Virus record (IMG/VR): IMGVR_UViG_3300042449_002271
Coordinates: 1 to 34,146 of that record
Origin: a virus
Direction: 5' to 3' (one strand)
Length of the DNA: 34,146 nt
Shown here: positions 24,112 through 31,334 of the stretch, piece after piece
Layout of the letters: the number at the start of each line of letters is the position of its first letter
Numbering within the stretch: position 1 is the stretch's first letter
Program-made: the position numbers and the translations under genes
Notes under the pieces: model-generated
What the model saw: only the letters and a program-made list of their open reading frames with translations
Databases searched by the model: none
What the model was told of the DNA's origin: nothing

Positions 24112-24408
24112 CTAAGACCTAAATGAAGTTGGCATCGGATTATCTTTTAGCCAACCACTAAAGCTTGGAACATTAGCAGTAGCTTGTTGAGCTAACATTT
24201 CCTTAAAAAAATTACTAGGTTCTGTAGCAGGCGTTATGGTAGGTTTGGTAATGTTTTTATTGGCTGTATCTTCTTCATTGCCCAATACTACACTTGTATT
24301 TCCAATGACAATTGGTTTTTTGAAGAAAGAGTAAACGAAAAATCCAACTGCTCCTATTGCAATTGCTCCTCCCAAATACATTGCTATTTTTTTATTTTCT
24401 GGTGTCAT
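24112..24408 (-). CDS. Small membrane-anchored protein on the early strand
   Basis: The 98-aa protein has a membrane segment at about residues 9-27 (MYLGGAIAIGAVGFFVYSFF) with Lys on both sides, then a Thr/Pro-rich linker and a short C-domain ending WLKDNPMPTSFRS. The organisation is that of the plus-strand membrane proteins at 333, 875 and 31454, but this copy lies on the minus strand and has its own terminator. It is either a structural gene in an unexpected place or a host-membrane-directed early protein. Confidence 0.78.
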   Translation of the reverse strand: MTPENKKIAMYLGGAIAIGAVGFFVYSFFKKPIVIGNTSVVLGNEEDTANKNITKPTITPATEPSNFFKEMLAQQATANVPSFSGWLKDNPMPTSFRS

Positions 24409-24439
24409 AACGATTTATCTTAAATTAAGACGTAAAAAT

Positions 24440-24542
24440 AAAAGATTAATATGATAAAATCTAAATAATTTATCGAAATAAAAGAAATCAAACCTAAAAT
24501 AAAAGTATAAAGATTGTTTTTCGTGATAAATATTAATCTTTT
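24440..24542. repeat. 13-bp inverted repeat around a 77-base spacer
   Basis: AAAAGATTAATAT (24440-24452) is the exact reverse complement of 24530-24542. The spacer between the genes at 24408 and 24542 holds no gene. The repeat could be a binding site or a long-range RNA stem. Confidence 0.6.
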
Positions 24543-24802
24543 TACCGTTTAAATTCGGTTATTGAAATTCCATCTAAACTATTAAAAAAGTCGTTCACAT
24601 CGGTTTTGGTTTCTTCGGGATTAAGAACTCTTTTTGGTAAGCAAACCGAAGCTACTTTAATACCGTTATTTTTTTGCTGTTTTACAAAAATTTGCTCCTT
24701 TGTCTGCGCAAGAGGTAAAATTTCTTCAAAAGTTGGGTGAGTGTAATCTTTAGGGTTTGGTATAAAACCTAATTCGTAAGCTTTTGTTATTTCGTTTTCC
24801 AT
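24542..24802 (-). CDS. Hypothetical small protein
   Basis: The 86-aa protein contains PNPKDYTHPTFEEILPLAQT (about 16-35) and a second half with KVASVCLPKRVLNPEETKTD. No family recognised. It starts 3 bases after the upstream zinc-ribbon gene's stop and forms the end of a tight minus-strand operon. Confidence 0.72.
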   Translation of the reverse strand: MENEITKAYELGFIPNPKDYTHPTFEEILPLAQTKEQIFVKQQKNNGIKVASVCLPKRVLNPEETKTDVNDFFNSLDGISITEFKR

Positions 24803-24805
24803 AAT

Positions 24806-25015
24806 TTATTTTGATTTAATAATTATTTCGTCATCATCGTCATATTCATAACAATCGGTGCAATAGTGTTTATCTTGTATTTCTTCCCAACCACTTTCAT
24901 CAGCCAAATCGTTTAAAGCGCATACTTCACTCCAAGCAGAATATTCAGTACCTTCATTAACATCTTTACCACAACAATCACAAACCATTGTGTACATTTT
25001 TACTTCTTTTATCAT
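24806..25015 (-). CDS. Small zinc-ribbon-like protein
   Basis: The 69-aa protein has a CDCCGKDV motif near the start and HYCTDCYEYDDDDE near the end, giving the two CxxC pairs expected to bind one zinc ion. The tail is acidic. A second Met at residue 7 (MYTMVCDCC) is an alternative start. Such proteins are common in phage early operons; the partner is unknown. Confidence 0.75.
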   Translation of the reverse strand: MIKEVKMYTMVCDCCGKDVNEGTEYSAWSEVCALNDLADESGWEEIQDKHYCTDCYEYDDDDEIIIKSK

Positions 25016-25018
25016 AGC

Positions 25019-25261
25019 TTACTTGTTTTTAAATTTTTCAAACCACTCTATCAAATACTGTTTTTGACTTAACTCTCCTTTGTAATTGTAATTCCAATCA
25101 AAGCAAAAATCATTTATAATTTTAAATAATTCATCCTCTGTATAGCCTTGTTGTTGCTTTTCAATTTCTCTAGCTTTTTTGACTATTTCTATCTGATTTA
25201 AAGTCGGGTTTCTTAATTCAAATAATTGGTCAATTATCCATCCTACTGCTGACTGTTTCAT
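25019..25261 (-). CDS. Hypothetical small protein
   Basis: The 80-aa protein begins MKQSAVGWIIDQLFELRNPT and ends YKGELSQKQYLIEWFEKFKNK; it is helical and amphipathic. No catalytic motif seen. Three bases separate it from the downstream gene and six from the upstream one, so it is co-transcribed. Confidence 0.72.
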   Translation of the reverse strand: MKQSAVGWIIDQLFELRNPTLNQIEIVKKAREIEKQQQGYTEDELFKIINDFCFDWNYNYKGELSQKQYLIEWFEKFKNK

Positions 25262-25267
25262 AATTGT

Positions 25268-25651
25268 TTAATTAAAAAATTCTATTGAATCCGTGTAGGT
25301 TTCGTTTGTAAATAATCTAAGTACAGTTGCGAATAATTGTAATCCTACGGACTTGCCAGTATCCTTAACTATACACTTAACAAGTTGATATGAAGAACCA
25401 CCCGTGGTCTTTCCCGTTTCTATTTTACCTGAACTGTAAAGTAACATCTTGCTATCGGGCAAGTATATCCCAATATCGTTAGTACCGTTTTCATTATACA
25501 CTACTGTTACATTCGAATACTGAAGCTCTCCAACAACATCGTTAGTTGTTATTATAAACTTCGTATATTTTTCAGTAAAAACTCCCTTTTCTTCTTGGGC
25601 TGACATTGATAAGCTCAATGACAATAAAGCTCCTAATAGTAATTTTTTCAT
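25268..25651 (-). CDS. Secreted protein with Bacteroidetes signal peptide
   Basis: The 127-aa protein starts with a clear signal peptide: MKK, a hydrophobic core LLLGALLSLSLSM and a probable cleavage site at SAQ/EEKG (about residue 19). The mature part is strand-rich (FIITTNDVVGELQYSNVTVV) and has one Cys. Periplasmic or outer-surface location is expected. It lies in an early operon with methyltransferase and zinc-ribbon genes. Phage-encoded exported early proteins often alter the host surface or exclude other phages; that role is inferred, not shown. Confidence 0.78.
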   Translation of the reverse strand: MKKLLLGALLSLSLSMSAQEEKGVFTEKYTKFIITTNDVVGELQYSNVTVVYNENGTNDIGIYLPDSKMLLYSSGKIETGKTTGGSSYQLVKCIVKDTGKSVGLQLFATVLRLFTNETYTDSIEFFN

Positions 25652-25666
25652 GGTTTTTTTAAGTTT

Positions 25667-26296
25667 TTAAAATAACGTTAGTGGTTTTGTTTTTGGTTTA
25701 GCATTTTTTAATCTTCCGTTTATTATTGGAATGTAATCATCTTCACGCTCTATTAATATATAATCTCTGTTGGTGTTTTTACAAGCAACTCCAGTACTAC
25801 CGCTACCCGCAAATGGGTCAAGAATAACAGCCCCTTCTCTACTAACTAGCTTTACTAAATATTCCATAAGAGCAATCGGCTTTACTGTTGGATGGTTGTT
25901 TTTATTTGGATTTCTATTTTCTGGATTTCTGCCATTATTCAATAATCCTTCTTCGCTATGAAAACCACCATAATTAACTCTTTCTTTATCTAGCAAACCA
26001 TCACAACCCGCATTACGTTCTGACTTGCTCGCTTTGGCACAATAAAAAAATCGACTTGCATTTCCTTCGCTTGAATCGTGAATTTGCTTTGTACTTCCTG
26101 AAGGTGCGCCTAAACTATTACCGTTATTTTGATATTTATAGGCTTTTTTCATTGCACCACTTTTCGTATTGGGAAACATCGATACTACTTCTTCTGAACC
26201 GTAATTAGGAAGTTTATTAAATAATCCTTGTAAATCAATCGGCATTTTATTATATAATGTTTGTTCAATTGTTATCATTGTATTTTCTATTTTCAA
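25667..26296 (-). CDS. C-terminal half of a split beta-class DNA methyltransferase
   Basis: The 209-aa protein carries SRFFYCAKASKSERN (about 81-95), HPTVKP (135-140) and the AdoMet-binding motif LDPFAGSGSTGVA (159-171). These are the C-terminal parts of an N6-adenine or N4-cytosine methyltransferase. The catalytic DPPY motif is in the preceding gene. The listed start is TTG; an ATG at 26278 (residue 7) is an alternative. The two frames differ and 17 bases lie between the stop of one and the start of the other. Either the gene is broken by a frameshift or the halves work as two chains. Confidence 0.82.
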   Translation of the reverse strand: MKIENTMITIEQTLYNKMPIDLQGLFNKLPNYGSEEVVSMFPNTKSGAMKKAYKYQNNGNSLGAPSGSTKQIHDSSEGNASRFFYCAKASKSERNAGCDGLLDKERVNYGGFHSEEGLLNNGRNPENRNPNKNNHPTVKPIALMEYLVKLVSREGAVILDPFAGSGSTGVACKNTNRDYILIEREDDYIPIINGRLKNAKPKTKPLTLF

Positions 26297-26313
26297 GTTT
26301 ATAATGGCATTTT

Positions 26314-27192
26314 CTAGGTGTTCTCATTTAGCCATTTATATAATTTATATATCTGTTCTTTAGTTAAATTATCTTTGCAGGTGTATTCATTTTCGGGATA
26401 AGATAAAATTAAATTTGCAGGGAAACGACCTATAGGATTTGATGGGGTTGCCTTGTCTTCTGCAAATGCTGAATATATCTTATCAGGACTATCAGAATAG
26501 TTAGTTGTTGGATTTTTAGATGCTTTATTATCCATAATTTCCTTATCTTCTTGAGAGCTTTCAACTCGACTACCATCAATATCAATTCCTCCAGTTCCCC
26601 ATTTCAAGACATTTAAAGCAACTGTTTTTTCGGATAAAGGCTTTCTTGCCATAGTTATTGGCTCTAATGCTGGTTTTAAAGCTGTACCCCAACCTTCCCA
26701 TTCAGAGTTTCCTTTGGTTAATTTTTCTACTCCATATCCAAATTGTTTTTCATTATTTCTATTTGCTTCATCTGCTAAATAACCACTACCATTTAGTTTC
26801 GCTTTCTGAACATCGCCACGTTTTATTTCCCCAACAACTTCCCTTTCATTTCCTTGCAAGGCATCAACAGCTTTTCCAATATTCAAACTTTTAGGGAAGC
26901 CCGAACCGTAAACCCAAGCTATCATATCCCTAATTTCAAATCCCGCATCTTCTATTCTTACAGCCATACGATGTTGCGTTCTAGTTCCTGCAAAAGCTAA
27001 TAAGTAACCTCCATGCTTTAAAACTCTCAAACACTCTTTCCATATCTCTTCACTAGGAACGTCATAATCCCATTTCTTACCCATAAATGATAGTCCATAA
27101 GGAGGGTCTGTTACAATTGCATCTACTGAATTATCTTCGAGCTTTTTAAGCTCTTCTAAACAATCCCCGTGCATGATTTTTTCTAACTTCAT
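26314..27192 (-). CDS. N-terminal half of a split beta-class DNA methyltransferase
   Basis: The 292-aa protein starts with KIMHGDCLEELKKL, the catalytic VTDPPYGLSFMG (27-38, DPPY at 29-32), a target-recognition region with LKPALEPITMARKPLSEKT, and GRFPANLILSYP near the end. It stops with a TAG after NENT. The AdoMet-binding FAGSGS motif is missing here and is found in the next gene. Motif order (DPPY first, FxGxG last) defines the beta class. The gene's ATG overlaps the stop of the upstream winged-helix-like gene (ATGA). Such enzymes protect viral DNA from restriction. Confidence 0.85.
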   Translation of the reverse strand: MKLEKIMHGDCLEELKKLEDNSVDAIVTDPPYGLSFMGKKWDYDVPSEEIWKECLRVLKHGGYLLAFAGTRTQHRMAVRIEDAGFEIRDMIAWVYGSGFPKSLNIGKAVDALQGNEREVVGEIKRGDVQKAKLNGSGYLADEANRNNEKQFGYGVEKLTKGNSEWEGWGTALKPALEPITMARKPLSEKTVALNVLKWGTGGIDIDGSRVESSQEDKEIMDNKASKNPTTNYSDSPDKIYSAFAEDKATPSNPIGRFPANLILSYPENEYTCKDNLTKEQIYKLYKWLNENT

Positions 27193-27404
27193 TTTTTATA
27201 GTTTTTTAAAAATATTAATTCTCCGTTAATTCCTTTTCTTATGATGATGTAGTTGTCTTTGTAGAGCTGATTAAGTATTGGTTTTAGTTGTACAATAGTT
27301 ATATCTAGGCATTTACTTATATGGTTTAGGCTAGTACCGCTACTGTTGTTACTTAAAGATTGTCTATTTAATATTAACTCCTTGGCTTGGTCGTACAGCT
27401 CCAT
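27189..27404 (-). CDS. Small winged-helix-like protein
   Basis: The 71-aa protein has SLNHISKCLDITIVQLKPIL (about 25-44), which could form the recognition part of a winged helix, followed by LYKDNYIIIRKGINGELIFL like a wing. It overlaps the methyltransferase start by 4 bases and directly follows the YopX gene. A regulator of the methyltransferase operon is a plausible role. Confidence 0.72.
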   Translation of the reverse strand: MELYDQAKELILNRQSLSNNSSGTSLNHISKCLDITIVQLKPILNQLYKDNYIIIRKGINGELIFLKNYKK

Positions 27405-27851
27405 TTATTTAAGTAGTTCTTGATTTTGATAAATATTTCCGATAACTTCGTATTCATATCCCCAATGTTTTCTAATTTTTTGAATGTTTGACTTATAGGC
27501 TAACGCAAACCGACTACATTCACTATCCCATATTATTTCACAAACATCAGTAACATATTTATGAGAGCTTGGTATTTGCCAATTTCCTTGAGAACGAGTA
27601 AAATTCACTATGTCTCCTTCATAAACATCAACCCCATTTTTATCTTTTAGTCCTATGAACTGCATAATTTTTAAATCATCCCATTTTTTATCATCTTTAT
27701 TAAATAAAAAAGACTCAAAAACACCTACCCATTCCCCAAATAATACACATTCTCCCGTTAGGCTAAATCCACCTAAATTTTTATACTCATAACGTAATAG
27801 CCATTTTTTATTTAAGTCATCCCATGCCCTAAATTTTATTTCTCTCACCAT
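27405..27851 (-). CDS. YopX family protein
   Basis: The 148-aa protein shows the YopX domain pattern. MVREIKFRAWDDLNKKW opens it, IMQFIGLKDKNGVDVYEGDI (about 81-100) is the central signature, and YEVIGNIYQNQELL ends it. YopX-type proteins are widespread in phages of Gram-positive bacteria and Bacteroidetes; their function is not known. The stop codon abuts the next start. Confidence 0.9.
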   Translation of the reverse strand: MVREIKFRAWDDLNKKWLLRYEYKNLGGFSLTGECVLFGEWVGVFESFLFNKDDKKWDDLKIMQFIGLKDKNGVDVYEGDIVNFTRSQGNWQIPSSHKYVTDVCEIIWDSECSRFALAYKSNIQKIRKHWGYEYEVIGNIYQNQELLK

Positions 27852-27857
27852 TTTATT

Positions 27858-27980
27858 TTAAACGCTTAAATGACTAATTACTATCCACCAAAATATTAAA
27901 GCAAACAAAACCTGCGCAATCAAAATCCAACCGTACATTGGATAGTCTTTTTCGATTAATTTATACTCTTTCTTGGTCAT
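27858..27980 (-). CDS. 40-aa single-pass membrane protein
   Basis: A short open frame (MTKKEYKLIEKDYPMYGWIL at the start) has a charged N-terminus and one membrane segment of about 20 residues (WILIAQVLFALIFWWIVI). Its ATG overlaps the upstream stop codon as ATGA, a sign of translational coupling, and the frame fills the gap before the YopX gene exactly. No family recognised; it may act on the host membrane. Confidence 0.72.
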   Translation of the reverse strand: MTKKEYKLIEKDYPMYGWILIAQVLFALIFWWIVISHLSV

Positions 27981-28180
27981 GGCGTGTTTATATTTCTGTA
28001 ATCTGTGTATGGGTACATTTTACCGCTAAATGATTCTGCGTAATCGCAATCTGTGCATTGATGTGGGTATATTGGAGGGTATGATGCAAGAACACTGCCA
28101 ACTGGTCTTAGATAACCGTCCTTGCATTTAGGACACTTGTAGTCAATCCTTACGGTTTTAACTTCTTTAATTTCTTCCAT
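27977..28180 (-). CDS. Small zinc-ribbon protein
   Basis: The 67-aa protein has YKCPKCKDGYLRP (about 14-26) and HQCTDCDYAESF (about 40-51), two CxxC pairs typical of a zinc ribbon. It begins 24 bases downstream of the tmRNA and may be carried on the same primary transcript. Partner unknown. Confidence 0.8.
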   Translation of the reverse strand: MEEIKEVKTVRIDYKCPKCKDGYLRPVGSVLASYPPIYPHQCTDCDYAESFSGKMYPYTDYRNINTP

Positions 28181-28204
28181 AGTTTTTTGTTGTTAATTGG
28201 TTTG

Positions 28205-28560
28205 TGGAGGCGGGGAGATTCGAACTCCCGTCCAAACAACTTTGGTTATTACAATTTATACAGCTTTTTTTGATACGATTTTAAAGTTGTAGTATCATTC
28301 AACTAGGGTCTACTGTTAAAAGTAAACAAACCACCACCTGATTTAATCTAATCAGGAAATCCTTTTAATGTTTAGGCTACTAATTGTAGTTCTTCAACAT
28401 TAGGGTTAATCAATGAAAAAACTTTGCTCATGTTAGCGTTAACTTGGTCAACATCTAACGAAATTACTTTGTTGTCATTTATTAAATTCACCTTAGTTTA
28501 CAGTTATCTCTCTGGCTGATTGTAATAATTAGTGGTTGTCTGTCAAATCCAGTCGCCCCC
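28205..28560 (-). ncRNA. ssrA: Virus-encoded tmRNA (ssrA)
   Basis: The 356-nt RNA has a 7-bp acceptor stem: GGGGGCG at 28560-28554 pairs with CGCCUCC at 28212-28206, including a G3-U wobble that marks alanine charging. The discriminator is A (28205). The T-arm (GGGAG, loop UUCGAAU, CUCCC) is at 28229-28213, and a D-analog region CUGGAUUUGACAG lies near the 5' end. Helix 2 pairs CAGACAAC with GUUGUUUG and then UUAUUACAAU with AUUGUAAUAA. CCA is not encoded. The tag frame ends ...NPNVEELQLVA then UAA at 28374-28372. It is open from RNA position 64, so the tag may reach about 35 residues; the resume codon is not certain. A 7-bp hairpin follows the tag (28337-28356). Ribosome rescue would need host SmpB. 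Confidence 0.93.
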
Positions 28561-28565
28561 TTTTT

Positions 28566-28605
28566 TAAAAATACCAAAGCGGATTTTTAAGTCCGCTAAG
28601 GTATT
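28566..28605 (-). terminator. Terminator after the DUF932 gene, abutting the tmRNA
   Basis: On the minus strand an 11-bp interrupted stem (AATACC with GGTATT, AGCGGA with TCCGCT) is followed by TTTT. It lies 12 bases past the DUF932 stop and ends 6 bases before the tmRNA 5' end. It may stop transcription or expose the tmRNA 5' end for processing. No separate tmRNA promoter was seen. Confidence 0.8.
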
Positions 28606-28616
28606 AAATTTAATTC

Positions 28617-29525
28617 TTAAATAGAAACTGAAACGGGTTTTGGTAAAGAATCTACGATGATGTTGTAGGCATTTAAGTTCTTTCTGTAACCGCTACCAAT
28701 CATCACGTTTTCAAGACTTTTCCCATCCTTTACATCTTGGTGGTTAGTCTTCCATGTAACAGCATTGAATAAGCCCCATAAGGTATGTCCGTGAGAGTTT
28801 AATTCGCTATCCAAAATCTCTTTGAACTTGGATATTTCGTTAACCTTTCTAGTTGAAAATTCAGAAGTTTCCTTATCGAAATCAACTACGTCAAAGTCAA
28901 ACAAATCAGCTATAACCCTTTTGGTAACAGCAGTACTAATTTTAACGTCAGCCATCCTTTTGTAGTTATCCATAAGACCACATTCAATTCTTAAAATATC
29001 GTTGATTTTCTTTCTTGCTAATTCTATTCTTGAAGAAGCAGAAGCAGTGTGTCTAAATCTAGTTACATCCTTCATAGCAAGGTGAAATGTGTTTTGACAA
29101 ACCACAACCTTATTAGTAAAGCCAAATCCAATAGAAGAACTACCATCGTGACTATTAAGACCAGTAACGTATCTTTCAATCGTGTCGTTAGCTACAATAG
29201 TGTCAGGCAATTGAGCTTGATAATAAACCTTTTTACCGTTATACAAGGAACCACCTCTAAACTTTTCAGTAATGTCCATAGAAGCTTCAATAATGTTTTC
29301 AGCTAATGCAGAATTTTGCATTGTTTGATACTGTTTTCCAACAGTTCCTAGCCAAAGGTTATTATCATTACGATAGATACCAAAGCTTTCAGTAGGATAG
29401 CCGTCATCACATTTTAAAGGCTTTTTGGTTACGCTCCAATTGGTTTGAGTAGCATTTAATAAGTCAAATGTTTTATTAAACACTTGCTCTTTAGTTTCAT
29501 TAGGGATTTCATTCATAGTTTCCAT
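28617..29525 (-). CDS. DUF932 protein
   Basis: The 302-aa protein matches the phage/plasmid DUF932 (TIGR03299-like) pattern. An N-terminal region contains SFGIYRNDNNLWLGTVGKQY (about 48-67) followed by TMQN. A central part has VTGLNSHDGSSSIGFGFTNKVVVCQNTF, and a long helical C-terminal half ends with SVSI. The family is very common in mobile elements and often sits near replication or recombination genes, but its function is unknown. A strong promoter lies upstream and a terminator downstream, so it is a monocistronic unit, probably highly expressed. Confidence 0.88.
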   Translation of the reverse strand: METMNEIPNETKEQVFNKTFDLLNATQTNWSVTKKPLKCDDGYPTESFGIYRNDNNLWLGTVGKQYQTMQNSALAENIIEASMDITEKFRGGSLYNGKKVYYQAQLPDTIVANDTIERYVTGLNSHDGSSSIGFGFTNKVVVCQNTFHLAMKDVTRFRHTASASSRIELARKKINDILRIECGLMDNYKRMADVKISTAVTKRVIADLFDFDVVDFDKETSEFSTRKVNEISKFKEILDSELNSHGHTLWGLFNAVTWKTNHQDVKDGKSLENVMIGSGYRKNLNAYNIIVDSLPKPVSVSI

Positions 29526-29563
29526 AGTTTTAAAATTTTGTTGTTAGTTTAAATTTTCTTTAG

Positions 29564-29593
29564 CAAAGATAAAAAAGTATTTTGGTTCTACAA
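29564..29593 (-). promoter_or_regulatory. Strong Bacteroidetes-type promoter for the DUF932 gene
   Basis: On the minus strand TTG (29593-29591), exactly 19 bases, then TATCTTTG (29571-29564). It fits TTG-N19-TAnnTTTG. A direct repeat of GAACCAAAA flanks the TTG and also occurs at the promoter 31335-31363. Confidence 0.78.
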
Positions 29594-29605
29594 GTTTTTG
29601 GTTCG
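29581..29605 (-). repeat. 25-bp promoter-associated repeat, copy 1
   Basis: Identical to 31351-31375. On the minus strand it contains two GAACCAAAA direct repeats on either side of the -33 TTG, in the position of a repressor or activator site. Confidence 0.9.
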
Positions 29606-29630
29606 TTTTTTTTATTTATTTTTGATTTAA

Positions 29631-30071
29631 TTACTCTCCTTTAAATTTAAGTTTATATTTATCCATTAATTGTTGTAATTCACAAAGTGACATTACACCA
29701 ATATGACGAAATTTATAAATTTCTAATCTTCTAAATTCAGAAACTTGACCTAAATACATAATATCAGCAACTCTTAAAGAGTTTTTAAGTCGATTAGACA
29801 TATCAATTTCTTCTATAGTTATTGCATTAGCATTAATAAAATGTCTATCTATTTTTTCGTTAATCGCTTCTGCAATAAACCTACCCATTTCATCTTGAAA
29901 ATCATTTGCTTCATTCACATCTTTACAAAGTTTTAGAATACTTCTATAACCACATATTGTAGCAATTAATTCAGTATTTGTATTTTTATCGTTTTTCCCC
30001 CAAATGCAATTTCCTCCCAAATGTATATTGTAATCAACTTTACCTATAAAATTTACGACTCTATTTTCCAT
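29631..30071 (-). CDS. Small protein with RNA polymerase alpha-CTD-like domain
   Basis: The 146-aa protein ends in a segment resembling the RNA polymerase alpha-subunit C-terminal domain: MSNRLKNSLRVADIMYLGQV (about 91-110) then FRRLEIYKFRHIGVMSLCEL (about 111-130) and QQLMDKYKLKF. The alpha-CTD uses the order L..R..N.L..A.I..LGDL ..... L...RNFG..SL.E, which is followed closely. The N-terminal 90 residues are of unknown fold and contain GGNCIWGKN. In bacteria the alpha-CTD binds UP-element DNA and regulators. This protein could recruit or occupy host RNA polymerase. It is the last gene of the operon starting at 31295. Confidence 0.78.
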   Translation of the reverse strand: MENRVVNFIGKVDYNIHLGGNCIWGKNDKNTNTELIATICGYRSILKLCKDVNEANDFQDEMGRFIAEAINEKIDRHFINANAITIEEIDMSNRLKNSLRVADIMYLGQVSEFRRLEIYKFRHIGVMSLCELQQLMDKYKLKFKGE

Positions 30072-30073
30072 AA

Positions 30074-30697
30074 TTATTCTTGATTATAAGTTAACATATA
30101 AAATTCCGATTTAGCTATTTGCTTGTAGCCGTTTTTTTTGTAAAAATTAATTACTTTTTTCATTTTTAAGTCAAAATCTTTTGGCTTATAATCTTCCTTT
30201 GATTTTTTATTAAACTCTAAAGGGAATGGTATAACTGCAATATAATCAACATCAAACTTGTCATGTAATTCTTTTAAGACCATTGAGCCAATACCCGAAC
30301 CTTGATAGTCGTTAAATATATTTAATTTTTCTAAATAAGCAACCTTGTCGTATAATAATCCACAATCAAATTTTTTAAGAAAAAAAGCTTTGTATAAGTC
30401 TGAATTATAATATCTATTAAATATAAATTTTGAATTGGAAATAACTTCAAAAAGATTAAAAATTTGCCCATCACTATCTATAATATCTGAAAAGTCAAAA
30501 TCTAAGTCATAGGGATAATTCGCATACTTACAAAAATCTAAAATCTTTATATGACCTTCTCCCACTTTATATTCAACACCATCATCATCCTCATCATAAA
30601 TGTTAAAAAAAATATCATCGATAAAGTCTTCTGGCATATAATCATGGTGTTTACCAAAAAATACTGAGTGTTGATAATTAATTCTAAAATAAGCCAT
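30074..30697 (-). CDS. GNAT-like acetyltransferase
   Basis: The 207-aa protein contains FNDYQGSGIGSMVLKELHD (about 135-153), the acetyl-CoA-binding R/Q-x-x-G-x-G/A motif of GNAT enzymes, and a C-terminal VINFYKKNGYKQIAKSEFYML as expected for the family's last strands. Its N-terminal half is unusually acidic (VEYKVGEGHIKILDF among many Asp). Three bases separate it from the next gene. The substrate is unknown; host proteins, polymerase or small molecules are all possible. Confidence 0.78.
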   Translation of the reverse strand: MAYFRINYQHSVFFGKHHDYMPEDFIDDIFFNIYDEDDDGVEYKVGEGHIKILDFCKYANYPYDLDFDFSDIIDSDGQIFNLFEVISNSKFIFNRYYNSDLYKAFFLKKFDCGLLYDKVAYLEKLNIFNDYQGSGIGSMVLKELHDKFDVDYIAVIPFPLEFNKKSKEDYKPKDFDLKMKKVINFYKKNGYKQIAKSEFYMLTYNQE

Positions 30698-30699
30698 AA

Positions 30700-31104
30700 T
30701 TATTCTTGATTTTTAATTGTTAGTTCTTTTCCAGTTAATGCAAAGTATAGGTTTTGAAGTTGGTGGACATTTTTGAACAAACTTAAATCTGGACAAAACC
30801 CAAAGTCGTTTTTTTTCAAGTGGATAGCTAAGCTAAAATCATTATCATCATCATAATAATTCAATATGAAACCATTGATTTCTAAATTATATTCGACCCC
30901 ATCGTAAATATCACTGTTAAATACTTTTTTTTCAAATCCAAAATTCAACAACCATCCTTCTGTTAGTGGGATAGGGTTTAAGTCAGAAATAAATCCAATA
31001 TCTCCACATTTAAAAGCAACTTCTACTTCTAATATTTGTGATATTTTCGCTATTTCAAAATTCCAATTAACCAAATTACCTAATCTTAATTCGTTTGCTT
31101 TCAT
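30700..31104 (-). CDS. Conserved phage-type hypothetical protein
   Basis: The 134-aa protein begins MKANELRLGNLVNWNFEIAK and has LNPIPLTEGWLLNFGFEKKV, a pattern frequent in short phage proteins of unknown function. I chose the ATG at 31104 rather than 31164 because the homologous opening starts there and the longer version would run into the upstream gene. The gene is 2 bases from the next one downstream. Confidence 0.78.
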   Translation of the reverse strand: MKANELRLGNLVNWNFEIAKISQILEVEVAFKCGDIGFISDLNPIPLTEGWLLNFGFEKKVFNSDIYDGVEYNLEINGFILNYYDDDNDFSLAIHLKKNDFGFCPDLSLFKNVHQLQNLYFALTGKELTIKNQE

Positions 31105-31112
31105 AGTTGTTA

Positions 31113-31295
31113 TTATTTTCGCTCTGAAGCTTTCATTATTATTTGCATGACTAGAAATATCCAACTAAGTAATAATGAAAATATTACTATAATTGGTTGA
31201 AAACCTCCGCAAAACAAATTATCTTTGTTTTCAAATTTCCAAAAAATGTAATTTATTATAGCTCCTAAAAGCCAAAAAAGCATGAATGTACCCAT
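31113..31295 (-). CDS. Small protein with two membrane segments
   Basis: The 60-aa protein has membrane segments at about residues 3-19 (TFMLFWLLGAIINYIFW) and 33-53 (FQPIIVIFSLLLSWIFLVMQI), joined by a polar loop. It is the first gene behind the promoter at 31335-31363. It may be an early host-membrane protein; no family recognised. Confidence 0.72.
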   Translation of the reverse strand: MGTFMLFWLLGAIINYIFWKFENKDNLFCGGFQPIIVIFSLLLSWIFLVMQIIMKASERK

Positions 31296-31334
31296 AGGTT
31301 TAAAATTTTATTTTTAGTTTGTTTTTTATTTCGT

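Noticed and set aside
28205-28260. Ordinary tRNA gene at the T-arm sequence
   Set aside because: No D-arm or anticodon stem fits nearby; the 5' acceptor strand is 340 bases away, as in tmRNA.
31105-31164. Longer start for the gene 30700-31104
   Set aside because: It would overlap the small membrane gene at 31113-31295, and MKANELRLGN is the usual opening.
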